A DNA stretch of 64,000 nt from Pseudomonas marincola (lineage in GTDB: Bacteria > Pseudomonadota > Gammaproteobacteria > Pseudomonadales > Pseudomonadaceae). The position numbers and the translations under genes are program-made. The stretch spans positions 1 to 64,000 of the forward strand of contig NZ_FPBC01000003.1 of assembly GCF_900116605.1 (NCBI RefSeq), in the 5' to 3' direction. Below the pieces are notes generated by a model, which saw nothing but the letters and a program-made list of their open reading frames with translations, ran no database searches and was not told the origin of the DNA. This document shows, one piece after another, positions 25,347 through 33,704 of the stretch. Position 1 is the stretch's first letter. Each line of letters opens with the position of its first letter.

Positions 25347-25361
25347 ATTACATTTTCGTCA
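25347..25361 (-). promoter_or_regulatory. CopR-box-like operator between the PtrA-like gene and copR
   Basis: Minus strand TGACGAAAATGTAAT matches TGACA-N5-GTAAT with one mismatch. It is about 130 bases upstream of the leftward PtrA-like gene and 64 bases upstream of copR, so it could give both copper induction and autoregulation. Confidence 0.7.
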
Positions 25362-25424
25362 GTTTGTGGTTGGATTAAGGTTTTGACTGCACACTCAGGC
25401 TATTCAAATTTGGGAACAGCCCGC

Positions 25425-26108
25425 ATGAAACTTTTGGTCGCTGAAGACGAGCCAAAAACAGGCACTTACCTGCAACAGGGCCTCACAGAGGCTGGATTCA
25501 ATGTCGACCGTGTTATGACGGGAACTGATGCGCTTCAGCATGCACTGAGCGAAGCTTATGACCTGTTAATTCTGGACGTGATGATGCCGGGCCTAGATGG
25601 CTGGGAAGTCCTGCGGAAGATTCGTGCTGCAGGCAAGGATGTGCCGGTACTATTTCTGACGGCCCGTGACGGTATTGAAGATCGTGTAAAAGGCTTAGAG
25701 CTGGGGGCGGACGACTACCTAGTCAAACCATTCGCCTTCTCTGAGTTGTTAGCTCGCGTCAGGACATTGCTCCGCCGCGGTAATAATTCGCCGACGCAAA
25801 CCACCATGAATATAGCCGACCTTGAAGTTGATTTGCTTAAGCGGCGTGCCGTGCGCAGTGGCAAGCGAATTGATCTGACCGCGAAGGAGTTCGCGTTGCT
25901 TGAACTACTGCTGCGCCGTCGCGGCGAAGTCCTTCCCAAGTCTTTGATAGCTTCTCAGGTATGGGACATGAATTTTGACAGCGACACCAATGTGATCGAG
26001 GTGGCTATCCGACGCTTGCGGGCGAAAATTGACGATGATTTTGAATTGAAGCTGATTCATACCTCACGTGGTATGGGTTATATGCTTGATGCGCCGGAGT
26101 CTCAATGA
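25425..26108 (+). CDS. copR: Copper-responsive response regulator CopR
   Basis: A 227-residue OmpR-family regulator. The receiver domain has acidic residues Glu7-Asp8, phospho-acceptor Asp51 (LILDVMMPG) and the conserved Lys in LVKPF near residue 102. The C-terminal winged helix has the typical [16 protein letters not shown] and SRGMGYML ends. CopR/CusR regulators activate copper-resistance genes via cop boxes. The start at 25425 gives the canonical [10 protein letters not shown]. The stop overlaps copS by four bases. Three matching boxes in the window define likely targets. Confidence 0.94.
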   Translation: MKLLVAEDEPKTGTYLQQGLTEAGFNVDRVMTGTDALQHALSEAYDLLILDVMMPGLDGWEVLRKIRAAGKDVPVLFLTARDGIEDRVKGLELGADDYLVKPFAFSELLARVRTLLRRGNNSPTQTTMNIADLEVDLLKRRAVRSGKRIDLTAKEFALLELLLRRRGEVLPKSLIASQVWDMNFDSDTNVIEVAIRRLRAKIDDDFELKLIHTSRGMGYMLDAPESQ

Positions 26109-27484
26109 CGTATCTGTCGCTGACCGCACGCATGAGTTTGATGTTTATGCTTGCGGTTATTGCAGTCCTCACGGTGGCCGGCCTGAGTTTCAATCAGTTC
26201 AGTCGGCATCACTTCATGATGCTCGACCAGCAGACGCTGAGCGAGAAGCTCGATTCGACCCAGGAAATCCTTAGCAATACGCGTAGCCATGCAGATATTA
26301 AAGAGGTGCTGCCTCAGCTAAAAGCGCTGCTAGGAGCTCACCACGATTTAGCGGCAATCATCCTGGCAAACGACGGTACGGTACTTTTTGCCGAGCCACA
26401 GCTGTTCAATGTTCCCGAGAAGTACCGCTTCATCCGTGACCACGGTATGTGGGAGTGGGAGCAAAATGGGCACAAGTACCGAGGTATGACTGCGCCGGTA
26501 TCAACAGCGGATGAACCCGCGCTTCTAACGGTCTTGCTGATTCTCGATGTGACTAACCATGTGCATTTCTTTGAAACGCTGCAGCGCTGGTTCTGGATTG
26601 GCTTGGTCATTAGCGCACTGGTCAGCGCTGCGTTGGGCTGGGTGGTCGCGCGTAGTGGATTGAGACCCCTGCGACACGTGACTCAGGTTGCAACGTCTAT
26701 GTCGGCACGCTCACTGAAAGAGCGTATTCCATTGGAGCCCGTGCCTCTTGAACTTCAGCAACTGGTGACTTCGTTCAATGCGATGCTTGCCAGGCTCGAC
26801 GACGCATTTGTTCGGCTCTCAAATTTTTCTGCCGATATCGCTCATGAGTTACGCACACCTCTCAGTAATTTGATGACGCACACCGAGGTGGTACTCACCC
26901 AAAAACGCGACCTTGAAGCCTACGAGGAGAACCTCTACTCAAATTTAGATGATCTGAAACGCATGTCGCGCATGATCGATGACATGCTGTTCTTGGCTAA
27001 ATCGGACAACGGGTTGATTATTCCCGAGCAGACGCGCATAGAGTTCAGCGAGGTGGTCGCCAAGCTGTTTGAGTACTACCACCTGTTAGCAGACGAGCAA
27101 GGCATCCAGTTGGTTGTGACCGGCACTGGCAGCGTGCTGGGTGACAAACTGATGCTGGATCGGGCGGTCTCGAACTTGTTGTCCAATGCGCTGCGCTATA
27201 CACCTGCCGGGAAGTCAATATTGGTAACGATCAAGTCGACCGTAAGTGCTGTGACGCTTACCATCGAGAACCCAGGTGAAACCATCAGGCCGGAGCACCT
27301 GGATAAACTTTTTGACCGTTTCTATCGGGTAGACCCAGCACGACGTGAAGGCAACCCAAGCAATGCGGGGCTTGGCTTGGCCATTACTCAATCCATCGTT
27401 GAGTCTCACAAAGGAAAGATCTGGTGCACCTCTGGCAATGGCACCACAGCCTTCCACATGGAATTTCCCCAGCAATCATCATAG
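26105..27484 (+). CDS. copS: Copper-sensing histidine kinase CopS
   Basis: A 459-residue heavy-metal sensor kinase. Two transmembrane helices (about residues 12-33 and 160-182) flank a ~125-residue periplasmic sensor domain. A HAMP segment and the H-box with phospho-acceptor His247 ([12 protein letters not shown]) follow. The N-box, [11 protein letters not shown], is near 360 and a G-box, [12 protein letters not shown], near 420. It phosphorylates CopR when periplasmic copper rises. Overlap with copR (ATGA) shows a standard regulator-kinase operon. Confidence 0.93.
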   Translation: MTYLSLTARMSLMFMLAVIAVLTVAGLSFNQFSRHHFMMLDQQTLSEKLDSTQEILSNTRSHADIKEVLPQLKALLGAHHDLAAIILANDGTVLFAEPQLFNVPEKYRFIRDHGMWEWEQNGHKYRGMTAPVSTADEPALLTVLLILDVTNHVHFFETLQRWFWIGLVISALVSAALGWVVARSGLRPLRHVTQVATSMSARSLKERIPLEPVPLELQQLVTSFNAMLARLDDAFVRLSNFSADIAHELRTPLSNLMTHTEVVLTQKRDLEAYEENLYSNLDDLKRMSRMIDDMLFLAKSDNGLIIPEQTRIEFSEVVAKLFEYYHLLADEQGIQLVVTGTGSVLGDKLMLDRAVSNLLSNALRYTPAGKSILVTIKSTVSAVTLTIENPGETIRPEHLDKLFDRFYRVDPARREGNPSNAGLGLAITQSIVESHKGKIWCTSGNGTTAFHMEFPQQSS

Positions 27485-28069
27485 GGGCGTCATGATCAAA
27501 GACGAGTTAAGAGCGAACTTGAGCGATAAGCACAAAGCTTTGTCGCTACCACGGGCGGTGGAGTTGTGTTGCACGCCCCCCCCAGCGCAAGCCTGATCGC
27601 CAGCCATGGCGCAAGGGCCATGTCTTCTTGATGAGGCTTTCAGGCCGAAATCTGCAAAATTGAATAGCCGCGCATCACAAAAGCCAGAGGCGTTCAATGA
27701 CCATTCCCTGGGGTGTTTGCTGGCGTGGATACCCTGGGTATCGCCAGGGCTGGGGATCTTCTTGGGGCATGCTAGCAGCCATGACCTGCACAGCCATATG
27801 GCGCACCAAGTGATTATTGGCCTTGGCGACTAAGTGACGATGCGAGGGCCGAGCAGGTGCTTACTGCACCGGCCATCTGCATAAAGGCTGCACATTGCAT
27901 CAGATTAAAGGCACTGAAGCGCTATTGATATACCTTGGTTCGCTGTCGGAACCCGAATAACCCAGAAACTATGCGGGTGTAAAAATTCATGTGTGAGTGG
28001 GCCAGGCCGGCACTCTGGGCCCGAAAAGCAAATCCAAGCAGTCAGTACAAACGCCAGGCGCCACCAGTA
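27485..28069. other. 585-base region after copRS without a clear gene
   Basis: Only short frames occur (e.g. 34 codons from 27492, 75 codons from 27606, a Trp/Gly-rich 38-codon frame from 27697); none has good supporting features. The region may contain remnants of disrupted genes. No repeat, tRNA or clear terminator was recognised. Confidence 0.5.
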
Positions 28070-28303
28070 TCAATCAGGCGATTGCAGCTCGGACACCGGA
28101 GGCAAAAGACAGTATGGATCGCAGGCCAGCTCACCAGCGATGCGATACAGCTTCTCGATGGTGATGTTTACTTCGCCACGCTCGATCCGACCCATGTAGC
28201 TACGGTCGATACTGCAGGCCAATGCCAGTACATCCTGAGACATGTGGCGAATCTTCCTTTGTGTTCGGATGCGCTCCCCTAACACTTTCGCCAATTTATC
28301 CAT
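28070..28303 (-). CDS. XRE-family helix-turn-helix regulator
   Basis: A 77-residue protein that is little more than a Cro/C1-type helix-turn-helix (LGERIRTQRKIRHMSQDVLALACSIDRSYMGRIERG, roughly residues 8-43), with a short C-terminal helix. GAGGCG precedes the ATG, and the same sequence is part of a perfect inverted repeat (28307-28327). It is divergent from the winged-helix/helicase pair and is likely an autorepressor controlling both directions, as in phage- or island-borne modules. Confidence 0.88.
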   Translation of the reverse strand: MDKLAKVLGERIRTQRKIRHMSQDVLALACSIDRSYMGRIERGEVNITIEKLYRIAGELACDPYCLLPPVSELQSPD

Positions 28304-28306
28304 GAT

Positions 28307-28327
28307 CGCCTCAATTTCTCTGAGGCG
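28307..28327. promoter_or_regulatory. Inverted-repeat operator of the XRE regulator
   Basis: CGCCTCA and TGAGGCG are perfect 7-base arms around a 7-base spacer. The repeat covers the ribosome-binding site of the XRE gene and lies directly upstream of the promoter for the divergent operon, a good position for dual repression. Confidence 0.65.
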
Positions 28328-28341
28328 GCACTATCGTGGGT

Positions 28342-28370
28342 TTGCGGACGCACGAGCCACGGACTATAAT
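28342..28370 (+). promoter_or_regulatory. Sigma-70-type promoter of the winged-helix/helicase operon
   Basis: A perfect -10 box TATAAT (28365-28370) is preceded at a 17-base spacing by TTGCGG, a weak -35. The start codon at 28405 lies about 35 bases downstream of the -10. Confidence 0.6.
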
Positions 28371-28404
28371 CCGTATTTTTCGCGTTAACTCTTCTGGTGC
28401 CTCA

Positions 28405-28995
28405 ATGAAATCGGCCTCGTTTATCCTCGACAGGCGTCTGTATGAGCTGCTTCAGCAAGAAGGGAGTACAAGTTTCACGACCCGTGAACTGCGTGATGCG
28501 TATGCCAAGCGCCTAGATGGTACGACTTTTCGTGTCGCCGATGTACGCCGTTATGTGTATGAGCAAATTCGACGTTTACTGCGTATAGGCTGGCTTGAGC
28601 TCGATGAAGAGCGTCGTCCAAGGGGACAGGTCTACCACCTGAAGCCGATTCCGGCACATCTGCAATTGCAGTTGATCGACAAGGGTTTTGAGAACAGCCT
28701 AAAAACTGCTTCTGAGCCCGAACCGGAACCTGCAGAGCTTCAAGTTGAGGCTGTCCCGCTTGAGTCGTCAGCCAGCGCGGATCAGCATTTGGAAACGCTC
28801 CACAAAGAAATCCGCTTGGACTTTCTGTGCTCGATGGGGGAGGCGGAGCGATTCAAGCTGCTCCTAGAAGATATGCCGCATTTGCGGGACAAGGTTGAGG
28901 ACGAGTACCTAGAGGCCAGAGATCGCAGTTCACGTCTGCTAGGACATCTTCGCGCTATCGAAAAGACTATCAAGACGCTTGACTCTGCACGATGA
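28405..28995 (+). CDS. Unknown protein: N-terminal winged-helix-like domain plus C-terminal coiled coil
   Basis: A 196-residue protein with no recognised family. Residues 1-85 look like a winged helix (FTTRELRDAYAKRL, then YEQIRRLLRIGWLELD and a GQVYHLKPI wing). Residues 100-130 are an acidic, proline-containing linker. The C-terminal ~75 residues are helical with heptad-like spacing (RDRSSRLLGHLRAIEKTIKTL). It overlaps the helicase gene by four bases, so the two probably act together. The start at 28405 fits the promoter; earlier in-frame starts overlap the promoter. Confidence 0.7.
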   Translation: MKSASFILDRRLYELLQQEGSTSFTTRELRDAYAKRLDGTTFRVADVRRYVYEQIRRLLRIGWLELDEERRPRGQVYHLKPIPAHLQLQLIDKGFENSLKTASEPEPEPAELQVEAVPLESSASADQHLETLHKEIRLDFLCSMGEAERFKLLLEDMPHLRDKVEDEYLEARDRSSRLLGHLRAIEKTIKTLDSAR

Positions 28996-30392
28996 CCACA
29001 TCGCTGCGGGGCTGGCAACTCAGCTGCATAGACACGGCGTTGGAACACTTTACCAGCACACCGCACTTCTTCTGCCAGGCGACGCCGGGAGCCGGGAAGA
29101 CACGCATGGCGGCAGAGCTAGCCAGCAGAATGCTTAAGCAGGACAGAATCGATCTGGTGATGTGCTTCGCGCCATCCTGTCAGGTTGTCGAAGGCTTCCG
29201 CTCAACCTTTGCTGACGTACTTGGCAGGCGACTGGATGGCCAAATAGGCGCTGTGGGGACGGCATTCACCTACCAAGCCATGGAGTACCGAGACGAGGGG
29301 TTCTGGCAGCTTCTTGATGATTACCGTGTGCTTGTTGTCTTCGATGAAATACACCATTGCGCTGGCCATGATCCGCTTCTCAGTAACGCCTGGGGGCAGC
29401 AGATATTACATCGGATACAAGACCGTGCAGCCTTCACCTTGGCTCTCTCCGGTACGCCATGGCGCTCGGATGATCGGGCTATTGTTTTAGCCCGCTACTC
29501 GACGCCAGAAGGACACTTGATCTGTGATTACCGATACGGACTGAAAGAGGCCATTGCCGATGCGGTATGCCGTTCTCCTCGTATTGTCTTGCTAGACAAT
29601 CAGAAGGTAAAGCTGACCGAGGAAATGGGCCCTGAGAGTACAGTCAGAATGTTCCCCAGTATTGCCAAGCTATTGGGGGAGTCACCTGTCACCTATGAAG
29701 AACTGCTGCGCCATGATGATGTGATCAACCGGCTACTCGATCTTGGCTGTAGCAAGCTCAATGAGCTTCGCCAAATCAAGCCGGATGCTGCTGGTTTAGT
29801 TGTTGCCACTGACATTGAGCACGCCCATCAAATTGCTCAGGCTCTGGAATTGAGGGGTGGGGGGTGCTGCATTGTGACCAACAAAACCCCGGATGCGCAG
29901 CAGGTGATCAATGCGTTTCGGCAGAGCTCCTCTCGCTGGATTGTCGCCGTCGGAATGATTAGCGAAGGAACGGACATCCCCCGCCTCCAGGTGTGCTGCT
30001 ATCTCAGCCGCATCCGCACCGAGTTGCATTACCGGCAAGTGCTTGGACGAGTGCTTCGGCGTACAGGTGAGTCCGATGGTCAAGCTTGGCTGTTTATGTT
30101 GGCAGAGCCGACGCTGCAGTGTATGGCTGAGAGAGTTGCGGATGATTTGCCGGAAGACCTGGCGGTGTTGAACGAGGTGCAGATGCCTGCTTCCACTTCA
30201 GGCTCAACGCCCAGTTCGATAGAGGCAGCGGACAATATCAATAATCTGGATGACAGTATTGGATATGGCAAAGAGCAACCTATTGAGGCTGCAACTACGA
30301 ACATAATTTCACTAGAGGGCTTTGCAGTCGAACCAGGTTATCAGGTGAGTTTTTCCCAGTATTACAGGCAGCAGCTTTTGGCTTGTTTTTGA
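28992..30392 (+). CDS. SF2 DEAD/DEAH-type helicase or translocase
   Basis: A 466-residue superfamily 2 protein. Motif I TPGAGKT is at residues 31-37, motif II DEIH at 118-121, motif III SGTPWR at 153-158, motif V GTDIPRLQV near 325 and motif VI QVLGRVLRR near 350. There is no nuclease domain; the last ~90 residues are a low-complexity tail rich in Ser and Asn. It resembles the helicase subunit style of restriction-like systems. It is coupled to the upstream winged-helix protein by a four-base overlap. Confidence 0.88.
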   Translation: MTTSLRGWQLSCIDTALEHFTSTPHFFCQATPGAGKTRMAAELASRMLKQDRIDLVMCFAPSCQVVEGFRSTFADVLGRRLDGQIGAVGTAFTYQAMEYRDEGFWQLLDDYRVLVVFDEIHHCAGHDPLLSNAWGQQILHRIQDRAAFTLALSGTPWRSDDRAIVLARYSTPEGHLICDYRYGLKEAIADAVCRSPRIVLLDNQKVKLTEEMGPESTVRMFPSIAKLLGESPVTYEELLRHDDVINRLLDLGCSKLNELRQIKPDAAGLVVATDIEHAHQIAQALELRGGGCCIVTNKTPDAQQVINAFRQSSSRWIVAVGMISEGTDIPRLQVCCYLSRIRTELHYRQVLGRVLRRTGESDGQAWLFMLAEPTLQCMAERVADDLPEDLAVLNEVQMPASTSGSTPSSIEAADNINNLDDSIGYGKEQPIEAATTNIISLEGFAVEPGYQVSFSQYYRQQLLACF

Positions 30393-30512
30393 TGCTGTGA
30401 CTCCATAGGCAATGTAGTAGCCGTGCGCGGGGTTAATATGGCCGTCCGCGACATTGGCTCGATAAATAGTCGAAGTAAATAGTAATCATGGATAGGGGCA
30501 AAAGATAATTAA

Positions 30513-30917
30513 ATGGCAGGCACTAAACTTGAGAAGTTTAATGATTTTTTATTAACTGAAGGCGAGGTAATAGATAGTACCTGTGACGACGAGGCCGCTA
30601 GCATCGCGCTGGCTCAAGAGCTGTGCCCTGGGAAGCCATATTGTTCTGTAAGGCAATGGGTTTTAGTTGATCTCGATATTTCAGATGACAAAAAGGCATT
30701 GCTTAAAAACCAAGGTCTCCAGCCGATCCTTCTCTATGCTCACTCCGTAGTAACTGATAGTGCTCGTCGATTTGCACCAGGCGACTGGGTTAGGAGTACG
30801 CTATTGGTCAATCTAAAAAGTGATTTTCTTTTTGAAACCAAAAATAGTGTCTACATCCTCTTGGGCGCAGGAAGCCGAAAGACAGCAGAGCCAACTGTCG
30901 TTACCAGTATATTTTAA
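30513..30917 (+). CDS. DUF6957 family protein
   Basis: A 134-residue cytoplasmic-looking protein. The central part (CPGKPYCSVRQWVLVDLDIS, then RRFAPGDWVRSTLLV) matches the pattern of DUF6957 proteins found in Pseudomonas accessory regions. No function is known. The gene is AT-richer than its neighbours, stands alone between the helicase and an intergenic gap, and lacks a strong ribosome-binding site at its ATG (30513). Confidence 0.6.
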   Translation: MAGTKLEKFNDFLLTEGEVIDSTCDDEAASIALAQELCPGKPYCSVRQWVLVDLDISDDKKALLKNQGLQPILLYAHSVVTDSARRFAPGDWVRSTLLVNLKSDFLFETKNSVYILLGAGSRKTAEPTVVTSIF

Positions 30918-31319
30918 TCAGCGGCGGTGAGTTTCCAGATGATTAGGATTCAAGAGCGTTCGCGTGTAATCGTGCAAATTTAAGAGTTTCTGGAACAGCT
31001 TTCAAGAGATGCTTCTCTACGCGAAGATGTACGGGAAGCGGATACACGCCTTCTCCCGCAATATCCAAGCAGAGGTGAATTTTGAAGGGGCTTGCGGTTA
31101 AATATGGGCTCCCTCCGTTTCTCGGCTGACTCAGTTCATTTGGTTTTTTCAGTGCCTCGTGATTGTCGCGTCAGAAAATAACGGCCCTGAGCTGCAGTTC
31201 GCCACTTTCTGTGCTATCTGCTACTGAAGCTGCCTGGCAGCTTTAAGAAGTTTAACCAGAAAATATGCTGAATAGAGTGGCGTTTTCATAGGCTGCGGGA
31301 TGTTTAGTATTTCCGTAGG
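30918..31319. other. AT-rich region without a recognisable gene
   Basis: About 400 bases downstream of the DUF6957 gene. No frame of useful length, no repeat and no RNA gene was recognised. Composition is lower in GC than the core genome, in keeping with foreign DNA. Confidence 0.45.
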
Positions 31320-32066
31320 TTAAGGTTTCTGAATTTGCGATTTCGCTATTACATTAATAGATGCTCTATACCCAACGCCTCGGACAGATTTTATCTTCAC
31401 ATTGGAATTTTCGTCGCGTAGCTTTTGACGTAAGCGAGCTACTAATGACTCTAAAGCGTTATAAGTTTTTGATTCCTGGTTATTATGTGAATAAAGGGCG
31501 TCTGCGAAATAAGCTTTGCTTACAACTCGGGGAGAGTTACTGATTAAAATTTGAAGCAAAATCATTTGTTTAGGGGGAAGTTTGAGTTTTTTTAGATTAA
31601 CTCCTTCTGCCCCTGGCAATGCATAGGTTGCGGAATCTCTAAGCCTTAAATGCTCTTTCCCACCAGAGGCCTTTAGTACGCCATGCACATGCTTGATGAG
31701 AACGCACGGCCTGAAAGGCTTGTACAAGTAATCATCTAGCGCTGAGTTGAAATCCTTTACCTGCTTTCGATTGATTCGACTTGTGGCAAGTACTAAACAC
31801 GGGGTCTTAGAGTTCACAGTAATGCTACGAGCCGAAAGGGGAGATGCTGACTCATAATCCTCCATGTCGTTATCGACAATTATCCCTTCGAAGCAGTGTG
31901 TATGCATGATGGCGATAGCCTCTTTACAGTTACCAGCTTCAACCACCGTGTATCCCGATGACTCCAGATGCTTGCGAACACGTGCGCGGAGGGCGGGATG
32001 TTCGTGTATGACAAGCAGCTTGGATGGCACCGGTTTTTTAAAACGTATCATTTTCTGGCAGCTCAT
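31320..32066 (-). CDS. Orphan OmpR-type response regulator with a degenerate receiver
   Basis: A 248-residue protein with a receiver-like domain (residues 15-128) and a C-terminal winged helix (~150-238, ending VKIKSVRGVGYRASI). The usual acidic pair at the start of the receiver is His21-Glu22. Asp65 in GIIVDND is at the phospho-acceptor position, and the Lys in YLYKPF is kept. No histidine kinase is nearby. It may work without normal phosphorylation. The gene is AT-rich, suggesting acquisition. A start at 32051 is an alternative. Confidence 0.8.
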   Translation of the reverse strand: MSCQKMIRFKKPVPSKLLVIHEHPALRARVRKHLESSGYTVVEAGNCKEAIAIMHTHCFEGIIVDNDMEDYESASPLSARSITVNSKTPCLVLATSRINRKQVKDFNSALDDYLYKPFRPCVLIKHVHGVLKASGGKEHLRLRDSATYALPGAEGVNLKKLKLPPKQMILLQILISNSPRVVSKAYFADALYSHNNQESKTYNALESLVARLRQKLRDENSNVKIKSVRGVGYRASINVIAKSQIQKP

Positions 32067-32526
32067 AGATCGTATGGGGGAGGGTCGCCTAGCGATCGAT
32101 GTTTCAAAATCACTGTGATCCAGATCACTTCCCCAAAGAATTCAGGGAGTTAATGGCTTTAATTGAAACGAATTGACTAATATCACATAGGAGTTACCTC
32201 TAAGTGATTAATTTTAAATGAATAAATAGAAAATTGTGAATTTTGAAACGTTTTTATGATGGTTATTGAAAGACGCTGTTAACTGAGTGCGGCTTCCCGG
32301 GGCGTGGCATGTCTCGGGGCAAGAGCCTGTTCACGACTTGCGCGCTGCTGGATGCTTTTAGCGTTTAAAGCTGTGCGGTAAAGATACGACGTCAGACTTT
32401 AGCGTTGCTGGTTGTGATCAGGCCCTTATTTGCGCGGTTTCGCGGCGCTCGCAACGACCGCTGTAGCTCATTCGGGCAAATCGCTACAATGCACCGCCGA
32501 TCCATTTTCGCTTCGAGGCTGTGTGC
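32067..32526. other. Junction between the accessory island and the conserved chromosome
   Basis: About 460 bases. The left half is AT-rich; from about 32280 the composition rises toward that of the core genome. No gene, tRNA or clear attachment repeat was recognised. The promoter of the SCP2-like gene must lie in the right part. Confidence 0.5.
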
Positions 32527-32919
32527 ATGAAATTCCGTTTTCTGTTGTGGATGCTTGGTCGTCTGATGGCCAAGGCTAGTCGCGAAAATCCTGCGTTTCA
32601 GGAGCAGCTGTTGAACCGCGACATGGTCTTCCAGTTGCATACGCTCGACGGCAAAATCGCCCGTCACTTCATCGTCAAAGACCAACGTATTACCAGCAAG
32701 CGCGGCCCGGTCAGCGAGCCTGCATTTGCCTTAGGGTTCAAAGACGGTGCCTACGGTTTCGCCACCATGAATGCCAAGAACAAGCAGTTGGCGTTTATGC
32801 AGGGCATTCAGAATAAAGACATTCAGATTCAGGGCAATCCGGCGCTGGTCATCTGGTTCCAGGGGCTGACCAAGTACCTTGTACCCAGGAAGCCCAAAAG
32901 CGAGAAACGCGCTGCGTGA
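32527..32919 (+). CDS. Small SCP2-like conserved protein
   Basis: A 130-residue protein with an N-terminal hydrophobic/amphipathic helix (MKFRFLLWMLGRLM) and a compact domain resembling SCP2 sterol-carrier folds (FALGFKDGAYGFATM, then DIQIQGNPALVIWFQGL). Its function is unknown; homologues occur throughout Pseudomonas. It is the first gene of the conserved chromosome to the right of the island. A GTG two codons earlier (32521) is an alternative start. Confidence 0.75.
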   Translation: MKFRFLLWMLGRLMAKASRENPAFQEQLLNRDMVFQLHTLDGKIARHFIVKDQRITSKRGPVSEPAFALGFKDGAYGFATMNAKNKQLAFMQGIQNKDIQIQGNPALVIWFQGLTKYLVPRKPKSEKRAA

Positions 32920-32970
32920 GTGGCCGCTAAGCTTGATATGAAATTCGCCTCAACTTCAGGGAGATAAACG

Positions 32971-33699
32971 ATGCGACTGCTGCTGGCGCTGCCATTTCTG
33001 CTGGGGGCAACCCTGGTTCAAGCCGAACCGGCGAGCCCTCAACACTACGAGCAGGTATTTGGTTTATCCGGTATCAGCCTGTTGTGCGAGCAAGCCGCGC
33101 CGTTGATCCAGCGTGGGCAGCCCGAGCAGCCGCAACTCGATCAGCTGTTTGCTGCCAAGCCACTCTGTGCAGAGCTCGCCGAGAAGATGTCTGGCGAGTT
33201 CCAGCAAGCTGAGCTTGAGCGTATAGAGCTGGCCTTGCAGAGCCCGCTGGCGCTGCAGTTCACTCAAGCTGAACGGGCGGTGGGTGAGGGCGGCGGTGAG
33301 GCGCTGGAAGCGTATCGTCAGCAGCTTAAGGCGAAGCCGCCGCGCGGTTCACGTGTTGAGCTGGTGCACCGTCTCGATGCGGCGGCGCGTACGTCGGATA
33401 TGGCCACGTTACTGCGCTATGAAGTCGCGAAGACGCAGGCGCTGATGGCCCTCAAGGCGCAGAGCAAGAACGCCGATGAAGCCCAGCTGGCCGAACAGAC
33501 TGCCGCGCAAATGCCGGTATTGCGTGAGTCGAGCAGCTCGGCCGTTGAGTCGTTCATGCTGTTCGCGTATCGCCAGCAGCCGAGTGACAAGGTTGCTGAG
33601 TATGCCGCGCTTTATGAGCAGCCTGAGTTGAGCCGCCTGTTGCAGCGCAGCATCGAGCTGATGCCGCAACTGTTCGCTGAGCGCCGCGCCAAGCTCTGA
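32971..33699 (+). CDS. Conserved exported protein of unknown function
   Basis: A 242-residue protein with a signal peptide (MRLLLALPFLLGATLVQAEP) and an entirely helical mature part rich in Ala, Gln and Leu. No catalytic motif is visible. The pattern of repeated amphipathic helices recalls DUF2059-type periplasmic proteins, but this match is weak. A GGGAGAT ribosome-binding site precedes the ATG. The gene converges on the HDOD gene with only a five-base gap. Confidence 0.72.
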   Translation: MRLLLALPFLLGATLVQAEPASPQHYEQVFGLSGISLLCEQAAPLIQRGQPEQPQLDQLFAAKPLCAELAEKMSGEFQQAELERIELALQSPLALQFTQAERAVGEGGGEALEAYRQQLKAKPPRGSRVELVHRLDAAARTSDMATLLRYEVAKTQALMALKAQSKNADEAQLAEQTAAQMPVLRESSSSAVESFMLFAYRQQPSDKVAEYAALYEQPELSRLLQRSIELMPQLFAERRAKL

Positions 33700-33704
33700 C
33701 CCGG

